A DNA stretch of 64,000 nucleotides, taken from positions 33,535-97,534 of the forward strand of contig JASANC010001321.1 of NCBI GenBank assembly GCA_030248135.1, given 5' to 3'. Made by a program: the position numbers and the translations under genes. Shown here one piece after another: positions 53,001 through 63,905 of this stretch (position 1 is its first letter; every line of letters starts with the position of its first letter). The notes beneath the pieces are model-generated. The model was not told where the DNA came from and made no database searches. It was given only the letters and a program-made list of their open reading frames with translations. This stretch comes from Theristus sp. LFF4_11. Lineage: Eukaryota; Nematoda; Chromadorea; Monhysterida; Xyalidae.

Positions 53001-53733
53001 TTCGGCCTGAGAGAGTTCGTTTGGAGTTGGAGCGAAAAACTCCACTGAACTTTTATGACGATTTTTTCGACCTTTTGCTGCAAATCGGTATATCAACTGG
53101 AATACATTCGTCCAAAACCATAGCCACGTCATGTTACGAAACAACTGTTAAGTAAAGGTGCAGTGTTGGTGACCACTAGGCTGGCCGTGTGACAGCGAGT
53201 TCCCATGAACAAGACAAGACGAGACGAGCAAAAGACAGGCAACACAAAAAGGTTCGCTATGTTTCTCTGAACTTTCCGGACAGCAGAACTTTCAAGCGAA
53301 CGTCGTGAAAAAAAAAGAACCAACACAGAAAAGCAACAAATCAACACACCTTGTCCAGTCGTTCAGTGGCCCAGTCGCACATGCGTGCCTGCGTCAACTG
53401 CTGCCGGTACAAGGCGGTCGTGTGCTTTCGAATCAGCGAGTCACGCAGACTGCGCACCGAGTCCAACAGCGGCGCGGACGCGGACGCCGCTTCTCTGCAC
53501 GGAAGAGAAGAATAGTTTTTTTAAACTTTTCTCAAACGCTCAACACAACTACTCAGCTCTTTGTTAAGCTCTTTTTTTCTGTCCAGCCGCTTTTCAGCTG
53601 CTCACCGTTCGACTTGTGCCCGTCTCTTTTTTGGGTCGGTTGACCGTGGCAACCTTGTCAGTGCCGTTGTGGTCGTGCCTGAACTGACCGAGTCGTTTTG
53701 CTCCTTGCTGTCAATTTCCGCTTTATCCGTCAT
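50061..53733 (-). CDS. CEP104-like: CEP104-like zinc-finger array protein (9 exons)
   Basis: Exons (5' to 3' on minus): 53733-53606, 53494-53350, 53006-52851, 52207-52071, 51733-51548, 51397-51290, 51030-50913, 50619-50463, 50254-50061. The sum is 1,329 nt, or 442 codons plus TAA, all phases consistent. Order: an acidic/Ser-Thr-rich start, a helical region (DSVRSLRDSLIRKHTTALYR; IKRQERNLADALYNGDDDLA), a Pro/Tyr/Gln-rich linker (MYPYNQSPASQSQPPPPIVS), then fingers CPFCHEKN...HYANYC, CRWCNK...LSDHYMLSC, CPVCTQ...YKKHERGDNC, CPLCDIE...WRDHLIGSFGC. The finger order and spacing match the C-terminal zinc fingers of CEP104/FAP256, a centriole and ciliary-tip protein. The N-terminal jelly-roll and TOG domains of typical CEP104 were not found, so this is a short form or the N-terminus is missing. 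An upstream splice acceptor at 53747 means the ATG at 53733 may not be the true start. Confidence 0.75.
50274..50452. mobile_element. MITE family G, copy
   Basis: TACAGTCTAACTCTAGAACA ... ATATTGAGTTAGACTGCATA, with GGTTGGTGGTCGCACGTGAT / ATCACGTGATCACCAACCAA inside. It lies in the last intron of the CEP104-like gene. Confidence 0.8.
51098..51255. mobile_element. CA/TG-rich MITE (family H)
   Basis: GTCCGAATCTGAAGACCATG then CACTCTGTCGGTCACAG; right end GTGAACTTTCTGCAGACGAG. In an intron of the CEP104-like gene. Diverged. Confidence 0.5.
52532..52686. mobile_element. MITE family G, copy
   Basis: TACAGTCTAACTCTCCAAAA ... TGCTACAAAGTTAGACTGTG, perfect outer inverted ends; interior ATGCATGGATTCTATGC and CTCCGCCTCC. 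In an intron of the CEP104-like gene. Confidence 0.8.
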
Positions 53734-55177
53734 GTTTTTCGTTTGCCTGCAAATCAGAAAATTCACAAGCATGGTCTCAGACACACCGTAAAACTGCCGA
53801 AAATAATGCAACTGCAAATCAGTGCATTCCAAAATTTGATTCTAACACGCTGGTCATCTAACTGGCCAGCTGGACCCAGTTGTGAGTCACGGACACCGCG
53901 CGGGGCACCCAGGCGCTCAGGACACGGCATACCAGTATTTGGAGTTTGGACACATTTTTGGACACTTTTATGTCAAGTCCCCTGGAACTACGTCCACTTT
54001 TGTGGTTTAGTTTTTTTTCAACGTCGTTGTGAAAAGTGCGCAGTTTTCATCACGCGCAGGTGCTATATGTTACTACTACTATGTACACAGAACACCCAGA
54101 GAGTTTTTCAACTCCTTCATAACTTTTCTCTTCAACTGTGCACTTTCACTACTGTTATGTTTTTTTTAAATAAATCGTCCTTGTATCATACAATAATGCA
54201 GTTCCTTCACGCATGTTTAAAAAAAACGCCACAAAAAAACAAGCGGAGACACACATGACGCGCGCAACTATTCGGCAGCACAATATGATTTGTTTGATTG
54301 CGTGCAACAAAACGATCAATCGCTAATGCTTCCGCTAATTACGCTTATGACTGTTTACGTTTGTTACGGAAAAGTTTGTCTGTTCTGTACATCGCTTTAT
54401 ATTTGATAATTTTCAAAAAGTCAAGCCAAAAAATCCCATTATCATTGCCGAGTCTTTTGCCGATTCCTTTACCTTTGCTTATACCACTTTACCACTTTAC
54501 CAACCACTTTATCAAACTGTTGTACAATTGAAGTCTGGGCATGTCTGAGCACTTCCGTAGAAACTTTCTGGAAGCATTTTCCGGCCATTTGCAACATGAT
54601 CGACGCCTACATTTTAGTCTCTGACCAATAAGCGTGCAGCTTGAAAAAGTTGACAAAACGGGTCGCCGATGTTACAAATATTTAGTCGGAAAATCTTCCA
54701 GAAAGTTTCTACGGTCAGTCTTGGTGCTCAGAAATGCTCAGATTTCAATTTTACAAAAGTGTGGTGAAGAGTTTGGTAATTGCTAAAAGTTAAGGTAAAG
54801 GAAAAGGAATCGGTAACAATAATGGAGCTTTTTTTCCACGGTCAGAACAATAAAGATCACATACAGAGGTTCACAATGTTCCATAGTCAGAATCTGGTGA
54901 CACTGGAATTGCGTTTGATGTGTGGTCTGTCTAGTGCTTTTGGCCACGAATAACTGAATTATTACCGACACAAAAAACATAATACGATTGGTTTATTATT
55001 ACACAGTGTAGAGCGCGATTTTACCAATTAGCGACAGTGTCAAGGGGTTTCGCAGTACGATTTCGCAAAACTTATGAACTGGTTGTAAACCATTTTCACT
55101 TCCAAAAAACAGAAGAAGCGCAAAAAACGTTGCGTCAACCGTCGTCACTCCGGCAGTGCCTTTTTTCGCAATAAAAA
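53734..55177. other. spacer; contains an approximately 400-bp inverted repeat
   Basis: No gene recognised. At about 54435-54830 two arms mirror each other: left CCGATTCCTTTACCTTTGC, ACAATTGAAGTCTGGGCATG, CCGTAGAAACTTTCTGGAAG; right CTTCCAGAAAGTTTCTACGG, ATGCTCAGATTTCAATTTT, AAGGAAAAGGAATCGG. Probably a decayed foldback or MITE. Confidence 0.55.
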
Positions 55178-57252
55178 ATGCACCGACTCGCTAGATGTTC
55201 TATAATTTCGATCGTTTGCCTATCGATCGGTGCGACCGCAATTCGACTAGACCCAGAGCGATGTGGAGGAGAGGAGTCGAAAATCGTCGTTTTCGAATCG
55301 AGGGGTCTCAGTGCACTGTGGCAGTGTCAGATGTTGAACAGGTGTGCAAACTGCAAAGTTTCTTCTTTTTGTTTCAATTTTCAACAGAAAACCTCACTCG
55401 GAACCATGCCCGAGCGATGATGTGATGGAGCTTGGTGCGCAGCTGTCGCAACACCGTCGCGGCGTGTACCGCAAACCAATTATGTACAGTACGTCGCTTT
55501 CAAACCTGTCACCTTTTGAGTAATATACTGAGACCGCAAAAAGGAACGAGACCGGGTTGGAAAAAGGACATATTTTGCAACAAACGGGATTTTTGATTCC
55601 GACCAAACCCAAGTGAGTCCATTCTTTCAAAATTTCGCGGCCTCTAAAAAGGACAGGTTTAATAACATAGTGTTGCGGCAACCAGCACCATGCTCCATCG
55701 CACCGTCACATGGTTATGCTCAGAACGAGGGTTCCCGCGAACGATCCCACGGGAGAAATCCCACAACAAGAAATGAGACACGTCGTGAGGCATTCCTGCA
55801 TCCAATCACGATTGCGTGCCTCTCAATGTTCCCCATAGTTTTTCTGGATTTCCTTGCTGGCAAATCGGACTGCTGCGCGAAAGTCTCTCTGCGTGTGACA
55901 CACACCTTTCTCTGGAAATCAAAATTTTACTACGTATTACCTCCAATAAACCCCCATGGGGGATTAATACGTCAGCGACTTTTAGGAGTGGGGGTTTATT
56001 GGTGGGGGGAGGGGGGATTATTGGTGGGGGGGGGGGGGGTTATTTACAAAAAATTCTAGGGATGGGGGTTTGTTGAAAAATGGCAAAAATACCTTGCATG
56101 GCAGGCAAGAAAGTCGCAGAAACTTCAACTTTTCACAGAGATTTCCTTTTGTAACAGCCTTTTGTAATGAAATTACCATTAGCTCATCCCTTTGGGGCCT
56201 TTGGTAGCACAATTTCACCAATGTCACTGCCATTCAGCCACTGAATTCGCTGGGTACACTGTATGCGTTTCAAACAGGTTTCCAATTAACCCCCATGGGG
56301 GATTATTTGTGGGGGGGGGGACTAATCGGAAACTTGTCGTGGGGGTGGGGGTTTATTGGGGGGGATTAATGGTGAGGGGGGTTTAATGGGGGTAATACGG
56401 TAGATGGTTGCAAAGATATCGTGCAAGCAGAAACGTTTCAGACGCGAGTGTCTGTTCCACCACGAGGCGCTCCGCAAATGTCCGTGCATCTGTAAACGGC
56501 GCGGTCATTTCTATCGATCGAGGGGCGCGAACCGAGGGGGCGCCACAGTGGACAAGGACTTGATCCATGTGCGGCTTGTTTTTCGATTTTTCTCAACTTT
56601 TATAATAAAGCAACAGCGGTGTTTTCGGTGTTGAAAGCTGTTTATCAGCACGGCTTTATTAGCAGACAGTTGGAGCAAAACTCCAACAGCCAGCATTGCA
56701 AGCGTATTGAAGACTCACTCCACTAGCTGGACTCCTTGCTGACCCATGGCCCATCATAACCAACACGTTTCTTCGAGGTTAAAGAATACAATCGGATACT
56801 TTTCTGGGTCACCCTGAAAAGGTGCTCGAACAGGTGTCCGCGCCACGGGAATAGAAGTCCCCTTTGTTGCCGGAATACCATGCGGGACTCCAAGGCGGAC
56901 GGGTCACTGGACACTTATTCGGCCAGACACTTTTTTGGCGTAGGTGTGCTCAACTCGAGTTGAGCAAAGTTGAGTAAAGACACGCAGCTAAATTCCAAAG
57001 TATTTTTTTTTAAATTAAAAAACGCGCACACAGCGTGAGCCGCTCGACTTCTACGACAATCCGTTTCAAAATCTGCTGAGCGAGGCGGAGGCGGCCGCTG
57101 CGGCCGAAGGATTCGCCCAAATTCAGGGGGCTATGGGGCAGGCCGGGGCCATGCCCCCGATGCCCGGCGGGGGCTCGTCGCTCGCTGCCATCAGCGCCCT
57201 CCAAAGACCCCCGAATCGGCGTCAGAGACGATTTCTGTTTTCGTTAATGTGA
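55178..57252 (+). CDS. secreted six-cysteine protein, paralogue A
   Basis: Exons 55178-55341, 56442-56547 and 57034-57252 give 162 codons plus TGA. Seen: a hydrophobic signal peptide (residues 1-21, IISIVCLSIGATA), then CGGEESKIVVFESRGLSALWQC, QMLNRREC, LFHHEALRKCPCICKRR and FYRSRG; a last exon with REPLDFYDNPFQNLLSEAE, an Ala/Gly/Pro-rich part and a basic end (NRRQRRFLFSLM). Cysteine pattern C-x20-C-x7-C-x9-C-x-C-x-C is shared with two neighbours. Exons 2 and 3 have exactly the same lengths (106 and 219 nt) as in the gene at 59965. The donor at 56548 (ACA/gtggac) is weak and chosen on phase and paralogue length. Family not recognised; probably extracellular. MITE family F fills most of intron 1. 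Confidence 0.65.
55931..56402. mobile_element. G-rich MITE family F, copy in intron 1 of paralogue A
   Basis: From TACGTATTACCTCCAATAAA to GGGGGTAATACGGTA, 472 bp. It ends 39 bp before exon 2 of the secreted-protein gene. Confidence 0.85.
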
Positions 57253-57879
57253 TTTGGTGATTTGAAAAAACAAAACAAAACGTTTTCACAAAATCCGGCA
57301 CATCGTGCACAATCGGTTGCGAAGCCAATCAAAAAGAGTTCGCTTTCATGTGGTTTACAATGTACCTGTAGCGTTGTTTTTGCTTGTCGTTGATCAAAAA
57401 ATTCAGTTCAGCTTTCAAAGTAGCGATGTACAATGTACATACTTGTGGATCACCCTGTATAACTGAATAGTACTTCAGTGCCCCTCCCTATATTTATTTA
57501 TTTATTCACACTCCTAGAGTGTTTTCCTACATTTGTCTTTGGTTTGATTATTGGCATGAACATTGAATAAAACGCGCATGCAGTTTTGCAGACAGCAAAA
57601 ACATATATCGCAAGCGAGCGAGTGACCATCACCGTTTATGCTGACCACTTTGTTTCATAATATCATGACAGTCTATTGTTTTCAAAACAATTTTGACAAA
57701 GAACATTGATTTTGAATGAGAAAGAATGACGACGAGAAAGACAAAGCGAGACAATTTATCAGTAACTTCCGGTGCGCGGCGATTACTGGAGAGGGGACAA
57801 AAAAGTACGAAAACACTTCACTTAAACAAAAATCTTCATCAGACAGCGAAAACAAGTTTTGCAAACATTATCAGATAAA
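57253..57879. other. spacer between secreted paralogues A and B
   Basis: No repeat or extra gene recognised. AATAAA at about 57565 could be the polyadenylation signal of paralogue A. Promoter elements of paralogue B cannot be called. Confidence 0.4.
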
Positions 57880-58236
57880 ATGCGCTGTGCAAGTTTTATG
57901 CTACTGCTGCTAGCATTGGCTAGCACAAGTGCCACAGAGGAGGAAAAAGATACGAAACGAATTGAAAAACGACGAAGATACCGACGGTTTGACAACATTT
58001 TGACAAAGTACGATTTGGACGAAAATTGTGGCGGGGAGGAAGTTGCAAGGATCGTGTTCGAAACCCCGCAACTGGCTGCCTTGCCCCGCTGTCAACTGCT
58101 GAATCGAAACGAGTGTCTGTTTCACACGGAGGCGTCGGCAAAGTGTCCCTGTATCTGTACACGACGTGTGAACTTCTATCAGGTCAATGGTGTTGGACGG
58201 AAAACGTACTCAGAACAGGTTTCGTTTTGTAAATAG
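57880..58236 (+). CDS. secreted six-cysteine protein, paralogue B (intron lost)
   Basis: A single open frame of 118 codons ending TAG. Signal peptide MRCASFMLLLLALASTSA, an acidic/basic linker (EKRRRYRRFDNILTKYDLDE), then CGGEEVARIVFETPQLAALPRC, QLLNRNEC, LFHTEASAKCPCICTRR and FYQVNGVG: the same C-x20-C-x7-C-x9-C-x-C-x-C pattern as its neighbours. The intron that splits the LNR/REC point in the other two genes is absent. A donor-like CAG/gtttcg (58218/58219) could instead splice to an exon at 58675-58776 (PKKPLLGRGLFQRLRERHQS..., TAA), in phase and basic like the paralogues' last exon; this alternative is weak. Function unknown. Confidence 0.65.
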   Translation: MRCASFMLLLLALASTSATEEEKDTKRIEKRRRYRRFDNILTKYDLDENCGGEEVARIVFETPQLAALPRCQLLNRNECLFHTEASAKCPCICTRRVNFYQVNGVGRKTYSEQVSFCK

Positions 58237-58776
58237 ATATTGTCGGCTTTTGTTCAAGTTTTTTTTGCACAACGGAGCAGAGTCATGAAGATGGATTTGG
58301 AGTTTTTTTCAGAAGTTCCCGCTTTGCGCAAAATTAATGCGGTTACTGGCCACTTTGGTCCTTGAAAATTTAATTTCCACAGTCACGCTAAAAAAAACCT
58401 GTTTCCGTTTTCTCATATCAAAAGTCGGAACTGACCATTTGACTTATATCGATCGTAACTGACCATTTCCAAACAGAAGGCTAGATTTTAACTTTAGTTT
58501 TCGATATAAAAAACGGAAACAGAAACGGATATACAAACGGAAAATGCAGAATATTTTTATGGTGCAACAAGAGGAGTAAATTTTTATGTGCGATGGTCAA
58601 AAAAGTGAAAAATCCTGCAGCTAAAAAGTGACGAAAACCAAACTACACCTGTGCCGGCCAGCCAACCAAAGCAGCCAAAAAAGCCTCTGTTAGGACGAGG
58701 ACTATTCCAGCGACTTCGTGAGCGGCATCAGTCAAGAAAGGCACAGAAACATTCTTCTGGCGGATATTCAAAGTAA

Positions 58777-59964
58777 ACATCAGAAAAAAGCTGGTGTGCA
58801 TTCTTAATTGAATGTGTCGCTATTGTTAAACAAAACTAAACTCATAAAATAAAAATACAGTTTAACTCACATGCACTGTCGATGGCAACGGAAACTGGTA
58901 ATTTTAGACAAGCTTTCACACTCACACTGAGAAAACGTTGCTGCTATCGGGGCTACTAAAAAGGGCGACTAGTTTGTCTATACACGTGTCAGCATTGACG
59001 TATTTGGCTCCTAAAAACCGCGTTCACGTTATGAAATTGTATGATTGCCTTTAGCCTCATTCATGGAACTTGTGCCGCTGGCGTCACCTTAGGCTACGCG
59101 TTCATGGAGCAAAAACGTCGCAGCTGCACGTGCTCAAGTGACGCCTCCGCTTCATGAACGCGAGTGAATGAATGCCAAATTACCAGCCACACGTTTTCCC
59201 AGTGCGTGTTTCAAAATAATGCTCTTTAGTTTTGATAACAGTTACATGTACACGTCATATAACAGTCAAGTTCAACTCAATTAAAATAAAACGCTCATTT
59301 GAATTTGTATTATTTTTGTGTTGTTTTTTCCTACAAATAACGATTTATGGTGTGTTAGACTGCTGTGTTCATTTTTGCCTTGTGTGCTTTCCTGGTTCGT
59401 GAGTCATGTTTTCGTTCGTAAATGCTTTTTTTGGCAAAGCTGTTGAAATTGAAACTGCTTGCCTTACATGTGCATGTATTGATTTCTTTGACGATTTCTC
59501 GAACTATGCTATTCAGATGCACTGATGTGGTTACAAGTGGTACATATGCATAATTTATTGTTTTGTTTCCATGACTGTCAAAAAATTTGAAAGTAATAAC
59601 AGCAAAAAATACAATGTCATTACTGATTACAGTGCAACACAGTGGGTGTCTTCACTACAAAAAACCTTGAATCTGCTTTTCCTCTGTCATTTAAGAAAAA
59701 AATAATTGCAACTTACACAAAAAGACCACCAATAAAGAATGACAAAATCTATGCAGAAGTAACAATGAATAAAAACAATATGCGTGTATGAATGTGCGGT
59801 TGAAAATTACAGACATACAAATATCTTGTTGTCGTAATGTAAAAAAATTAAAAAAATTACAAATCAAATGAGCAGAAATAAATTAAAATTGAATGTACCA
59901 AAAATTACGTGCGTATTTCAATTGTACAATTCTCGGAAACAAGAAGTGAATCCTGAACAGAGTA
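58777..59964. other. spacer between secreted paralogues B and C
   Basis: AT-rich. At 59050-59170 there are GCGTCA/ATTCATG motifs like those of MITE families B and C, degraded. No gene recognised. Confidence 0.4.
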
Positions 59965-61026
59965 ATGAATTCCACCAATTTTCTGGTTCTTGTTTTGTTG
60001 AGTTTTGTCATCGCATTTGGTGAGAGCCGATTGGGCGAAGAGGGATGCCACGGTGAAGAAGTGAAGAGTGTCGTTTTCGAGACGGTGTCACTCGGTGGAC
60101 TGTCGCGTTGTCAAATGCTGAATCGGTTAAAGACATCAACAGAACTCATTAATCTATAACTGAACTAGTAATTACTCAATAGTAACTAGCTGAGTGGATG
60201 GTGTAGGTGGCTGGTTACTAAAAAATTTGTTGACGTTTATGTTGACTGTTTAGATTTTGTCGGAGCCGCACAATAAATCTGTCCATTTGTTAAAATACGT
60301 ACATTTCGTCACAAAATTTTGTTGCGTTTTTTTGCAATCAGCAAAATTCTGGGCGGCTTGAATTGCTTCTCTAAATCTTCGTAGTTCCACTTTCGCTCAA
60401 GTGTTCGCTACTTTTTTCAGACGTGAATGCTTGACGTACCACGAGGCGACTCGTAAGTGCGCGTGTGTTTGTGCGCGCCGCCGTAACTTCTATCGTACCG
60501 AAGGCGTCAGGCGATACAGGCACAACGTGCTAGACCGCGATTTGACTACAGTTGGTTAATGTGTGCGTGATGATGTATCGAATGTAGCTACACATTGGTA
60601 CTCATGCCATTTTGTGCATGTAGTCAATGGCGTTATTCACGGTTGGAATTCAGATGTGTTGAAAGATGGCAAAAAAAGCCAGTCGTGAAGCTAAGGGGCA
60701 TTCATGAAGCAGTATCTGATGACGTACAGCCATGTTAGACAGCTATGCGTCACTACATGCTGCTTCATGAATGCCAAACGCTGCCCAAAACAAGCTCTCA
60801 TTCACAGCGCCGACCGTTCGACTTCTTCGCCAATCCGTATTTGAATCTGCTGACGCCGGAAGAGGCGGCGGCAAACGCAGCGCTGATGCAGCAGGTGAGC
60901 GCCCGCGCTGGCGAGCTCATGGGACGCATCGGCGTCAATCAGGCGCTGCAGACGGGAGCACGCGCCGTAGTGACCGGCGTCACCGACGACGACGCGAGAC
61001 GACGACGTAGACTGTTCCGATTTTGA
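59965..61026 (+). CDS. secreted six-cysteine protein, paralogue C
   Basis: Exons 59965-60125, 60421-60526 and 60808-61026 give 161 codons plus TGA. Signal peptide MNSTNFLVLVLLSFVIAFGE; then CHGEEVKSVVFETVSLGGLSRC, QMLNRREC, LTYHEATRKCACVCARR and FYRTEGVRRYRHN; last exon RRPFDFFANPYLNLLTPEEA, an Ala-rich helix and a C-terminus of five arginines then LFRF. Spacing C-x20-C-x7-C-x9-C-x-C-x-C is identical to paralogues A and B, and exons 2 and 3 match A in length. The donor at 60527 (AAC/gtgcta) is chosen on phase and on equal exon length; one at 60555 breaks the phase. Intron 2 contains MITE family B. No C-terminal Gly, so no amidation signal. Function unknown. Confidence 0.68.
60697..60776. mobile_element. 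palindromic MITE family B, copy 4
   Basis: GGCATTCATGAAGCAGTATC ... ACATGCTGCTTCATGAATGC; nearly perfect mirror ends of about 20 bp, in intron 2 of paralogue C. Confidence 0.85.
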
Positions 61027-61160
61027 CGCTGAGATTTTTATGTGGTTTTATTGAAATTTCGAAAGCCGAACACGTCAATTCAGCTTTATGACCGACCGCA
61101 GTTTATATTTAGCTAATTTAAACGACAGCATTCATGAAATTGGACTTAGTGACGCATATA

Positions 61161-61720
61161 CAGTGGCGGCCAAAAGTGTTGGAACGCTGCGCGCGTGTGT
61201 GCGTGTGAGCCGTGTATTGCGCGTGTGTTGCATCAGCCGTGCAAACGCTATAAAAGAATCCCATGCTAATTTTTTTAGTTTTTTAGACTACTGAGTGTAT
61301 CTAGTACATGAATCGCAGGGTTTTTTTCACTGAAGCATACATTTATTTGACAAATACCGAACATTACAACACGCCTCCATTGCATATGACTGACAGTAAA
61401 ACTGATTCAAAATCATTGGCAAGAAAACTATTCTACGAAGTATTAGCATTTCTGTGTTTGAATTATCTAACAGACGTGTATTGCGTTCATGTTTCGGGTT
61501 CCAGTCGGGTTGTATTGTTTATTCCGCTATATTTTCTTGCCAAATAATTTTGAAACAGTTTTACTGCCAAATGGAGGTGTGTTGTAATGTTCGGTATCTG
61601 TCAAATAAATGTACGCTTCAGCGAAAAACCCTGCGGATAGTGTACTAGATACACTCAGTAATCACAAAACAAAAAAAAATTAGCATGGGATTCTTATACT
61701 AGCGTTTATGCACATAAATT
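61161..61720. mobile_element. Tc1/mariner-like remnant, inverted repeat
   Basis: The left end CAGTGGCGGCCAAAAGTGTT directly after TA is typical of Tc1/mariner ends. Arms at about 61245-61420 and 61535-61720 mirror each other (AATCCCATGCTAATTTTTTT, CTGAGTGTATCTAGTACA, ACAAATACCGAACATTACAA, CCTCCATT). The right-hand terminal 80-90 bp are missing, so the copy is truncated. No transposase. Confidence 0.65.
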
Positions 61721-61729
61721 TTTACGACA

Positions 61730-61880
61730 CGTTACGTCACGACACGTCTTCATTCATGGTGCAAAAAAGAAGCAATCCGGCACGTCAAGTTATCTTTAGA
61801 ACACGTGCTCGTTTATACACGCATTCATACATGACGTGCCGTGACGTGCCGGATATAAATACGTCGTGCATGAATTGGCC
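61730..61880. repeat. ACGT-rich repeat (family C), copy
   Basis: ACGTTACGTCACGACACGTC, CATACATGACGTGCCGTGAC and GTGCCGGATATAAATACGTC resemble the repeats at 12.25-12.53 kb and around the (GTT)n insertion. Confidence 0.5.
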
Positions 61881-63640
61881 TTAATGGTGAAAAATCAGCG
61901 TTCATGAAAAAGAATTAGCGCGTGCTGGATATCATGAATGCACCATCCCATTAATGCGAGTTCACAAAAAAAACACAACACAGTGCCGATAGTTTTGACG
62001 TTTTTGAGACTTTTCTTGTTTTCTTGACCTTCAACCAATTGAAAAATAAAACCTTCTTTTTTGCGTCTTTTAAGAGCCTCTTTTTCGCAGTCATGAACAA
62101 TCTTTCGCTGAATTGATTATTTTATTGAATTGAGCTCCAAACAGATTTTCTTATAAAGAAAGGGATAAAAAATTTTAACCGCTGTATTTTTTGAAAGTTT
62201 TACATTCTCTTACACAAAGATTCCAACAAAAAAGCAGCGCGCAAAAAACCCGACAGCAGTACACAAAAGACGCCCCAAAACAACGTTTTCACATGACACA
62301 GTCGAACACAGAAAACTGCGGAACCTTTACGTTTGTTTTCAAAAAAACCAGCACGCTAATTGGCTGTATCATAGTGGCTCCCTTGAAATGCTACCACTCA
62401 TCCTTCGCCCCGCTTTATCATGTGCTCCACTGTTTTGCCGTGTTCAGCTGCATGTACTAATGTAGCACGGTATTGCTGCGCGGAGTAAAATCGCAGGCTG
62501 TTATTCAGGACAAGTAGCCTGTAAACTCACCTGAGCCGCTATTCTTTCGCCTACAAATTCTCCTCACAACATTACAAAGGGCCTACGAATTATACATTTA
62601 AAAAAATACAATCGATAAAATCACCACTTTTTTAGTCAAGACACTACTCACCGACAGATTCGGTACAGGACTCCTCATCTACTTTTGTCTCTCCTACTTT
62701 TATTCAGAACATCGTGCTGTTGACTAAAACGTCCGTGCGCTCGTAAAGTCCAACAAAGTAAGTTAACTAAGAGCCAATCGAGGAAGCTTTGAAGTTTTCA
62801 GTTTTTAGTTTTGTTTTGTTTATTGCTTGGTGGAAATGCAACAGACAAACCGCGCAAATCCGCCAAGAGCGAGTTTCAAACATGGTAACGTTCCATAACA
62901 GCACGATGTGACATTTGGCCGAACAATGAAAACAGTCACAAATTTACACACGGACATGGACTGGACATTATTAGCTATGCGACTTTCAACAAATTACGTA
63001 CACAATTTGGTGATCCCACTAAAAAAACTGTGATCCTACACACACACACCGTTCTATGGACATTGACGCGAATAAAATTCTTTCAAAGCGTACAAATCGT
63101 TAGCACAAAAAACTGATAGAACTCTGCGCAAACTGGAAACCGACATGGAAAAGGTAAACGGCACACAAAATTCCAAATTCAGGCGACAAAAACAAATGAC
63201 ACAAATTCAATCAAAGGGTGGATAAAACGATAAAACGTATATTTTACAATTCAGAGAACTGTGTATCAAAATAGGAAATAACGTATCGGTATCATTTTAT
63301 GCGTTGACTATCACCAAGCAGAAAGAAAACGACACTCAAAAAAGTCGTGAAACGCAAAACCTCCGAATGACAATATTCAGAGTGTCTCCGTTGCTATTTA
63401 CGTGAAATCATTTCTGAAACTTATATACAAAAGCCAACGTCCAACAATGCTGGTGTGTGGGAGTGACAAGGTACACGAAAGGTGGCAGCGTAATTTTCGA
63501 TGCAAGTAACGTTCCCATTCAGCGCAAACATCAAATTTCAACTCACTTTCAAAACTCAATACCGATCAGACTGACACCGTACACTAAAACTACAAGTCTC
63601 GCATCACAACCAACAGCGCCAATACTGATAGCAGACGAGT
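61881..63640. other. no gene recognised
   Basis: AT-rich sequence with scattered short ORFs, none with family resemblance. A CA run lies near 63040. Confidence 0.4.
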
Positions 63641-63905
63641 ACTGGAGACGTTCAATGATGAGAGGAATGACCGAAAAATGAAACTTTCCCCCCGGGCTGA
63701 TGAAACTCTCTGCGAAGGCCGACGAAGAAAATTTGGAAAAAAATCATCAACAACAAAAATTGTGCCCGGTTATGCGGACTGGCCTCCGCCAACGGATCGA
63801 CTGATTGAAGCATCCGTGTCGGCACAGCGACTGATCGGACGTCGTCGAATCAGGAAGCGTGCCTTGTGCTCGCGTCTACAAGCAACAGAAACGAACGAAA
63901 AATGA
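63641..63905 (+). CDS. possible 3' exon of an unknown gene
   Basis: After an AG at about 63640 the frame reads RVLETFNDERNDRKMKLSPR ... VPGYADWPPPTDRLIEASVS ... AQRLIGRRRIRKRALCSRLQ to TGA at 63903-63905. Its GC-rich third positions resemble the real exons here more than the surrounding DNA. No family recognised and no upstream exon seen. It could be chance. Confidence 0.25.
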
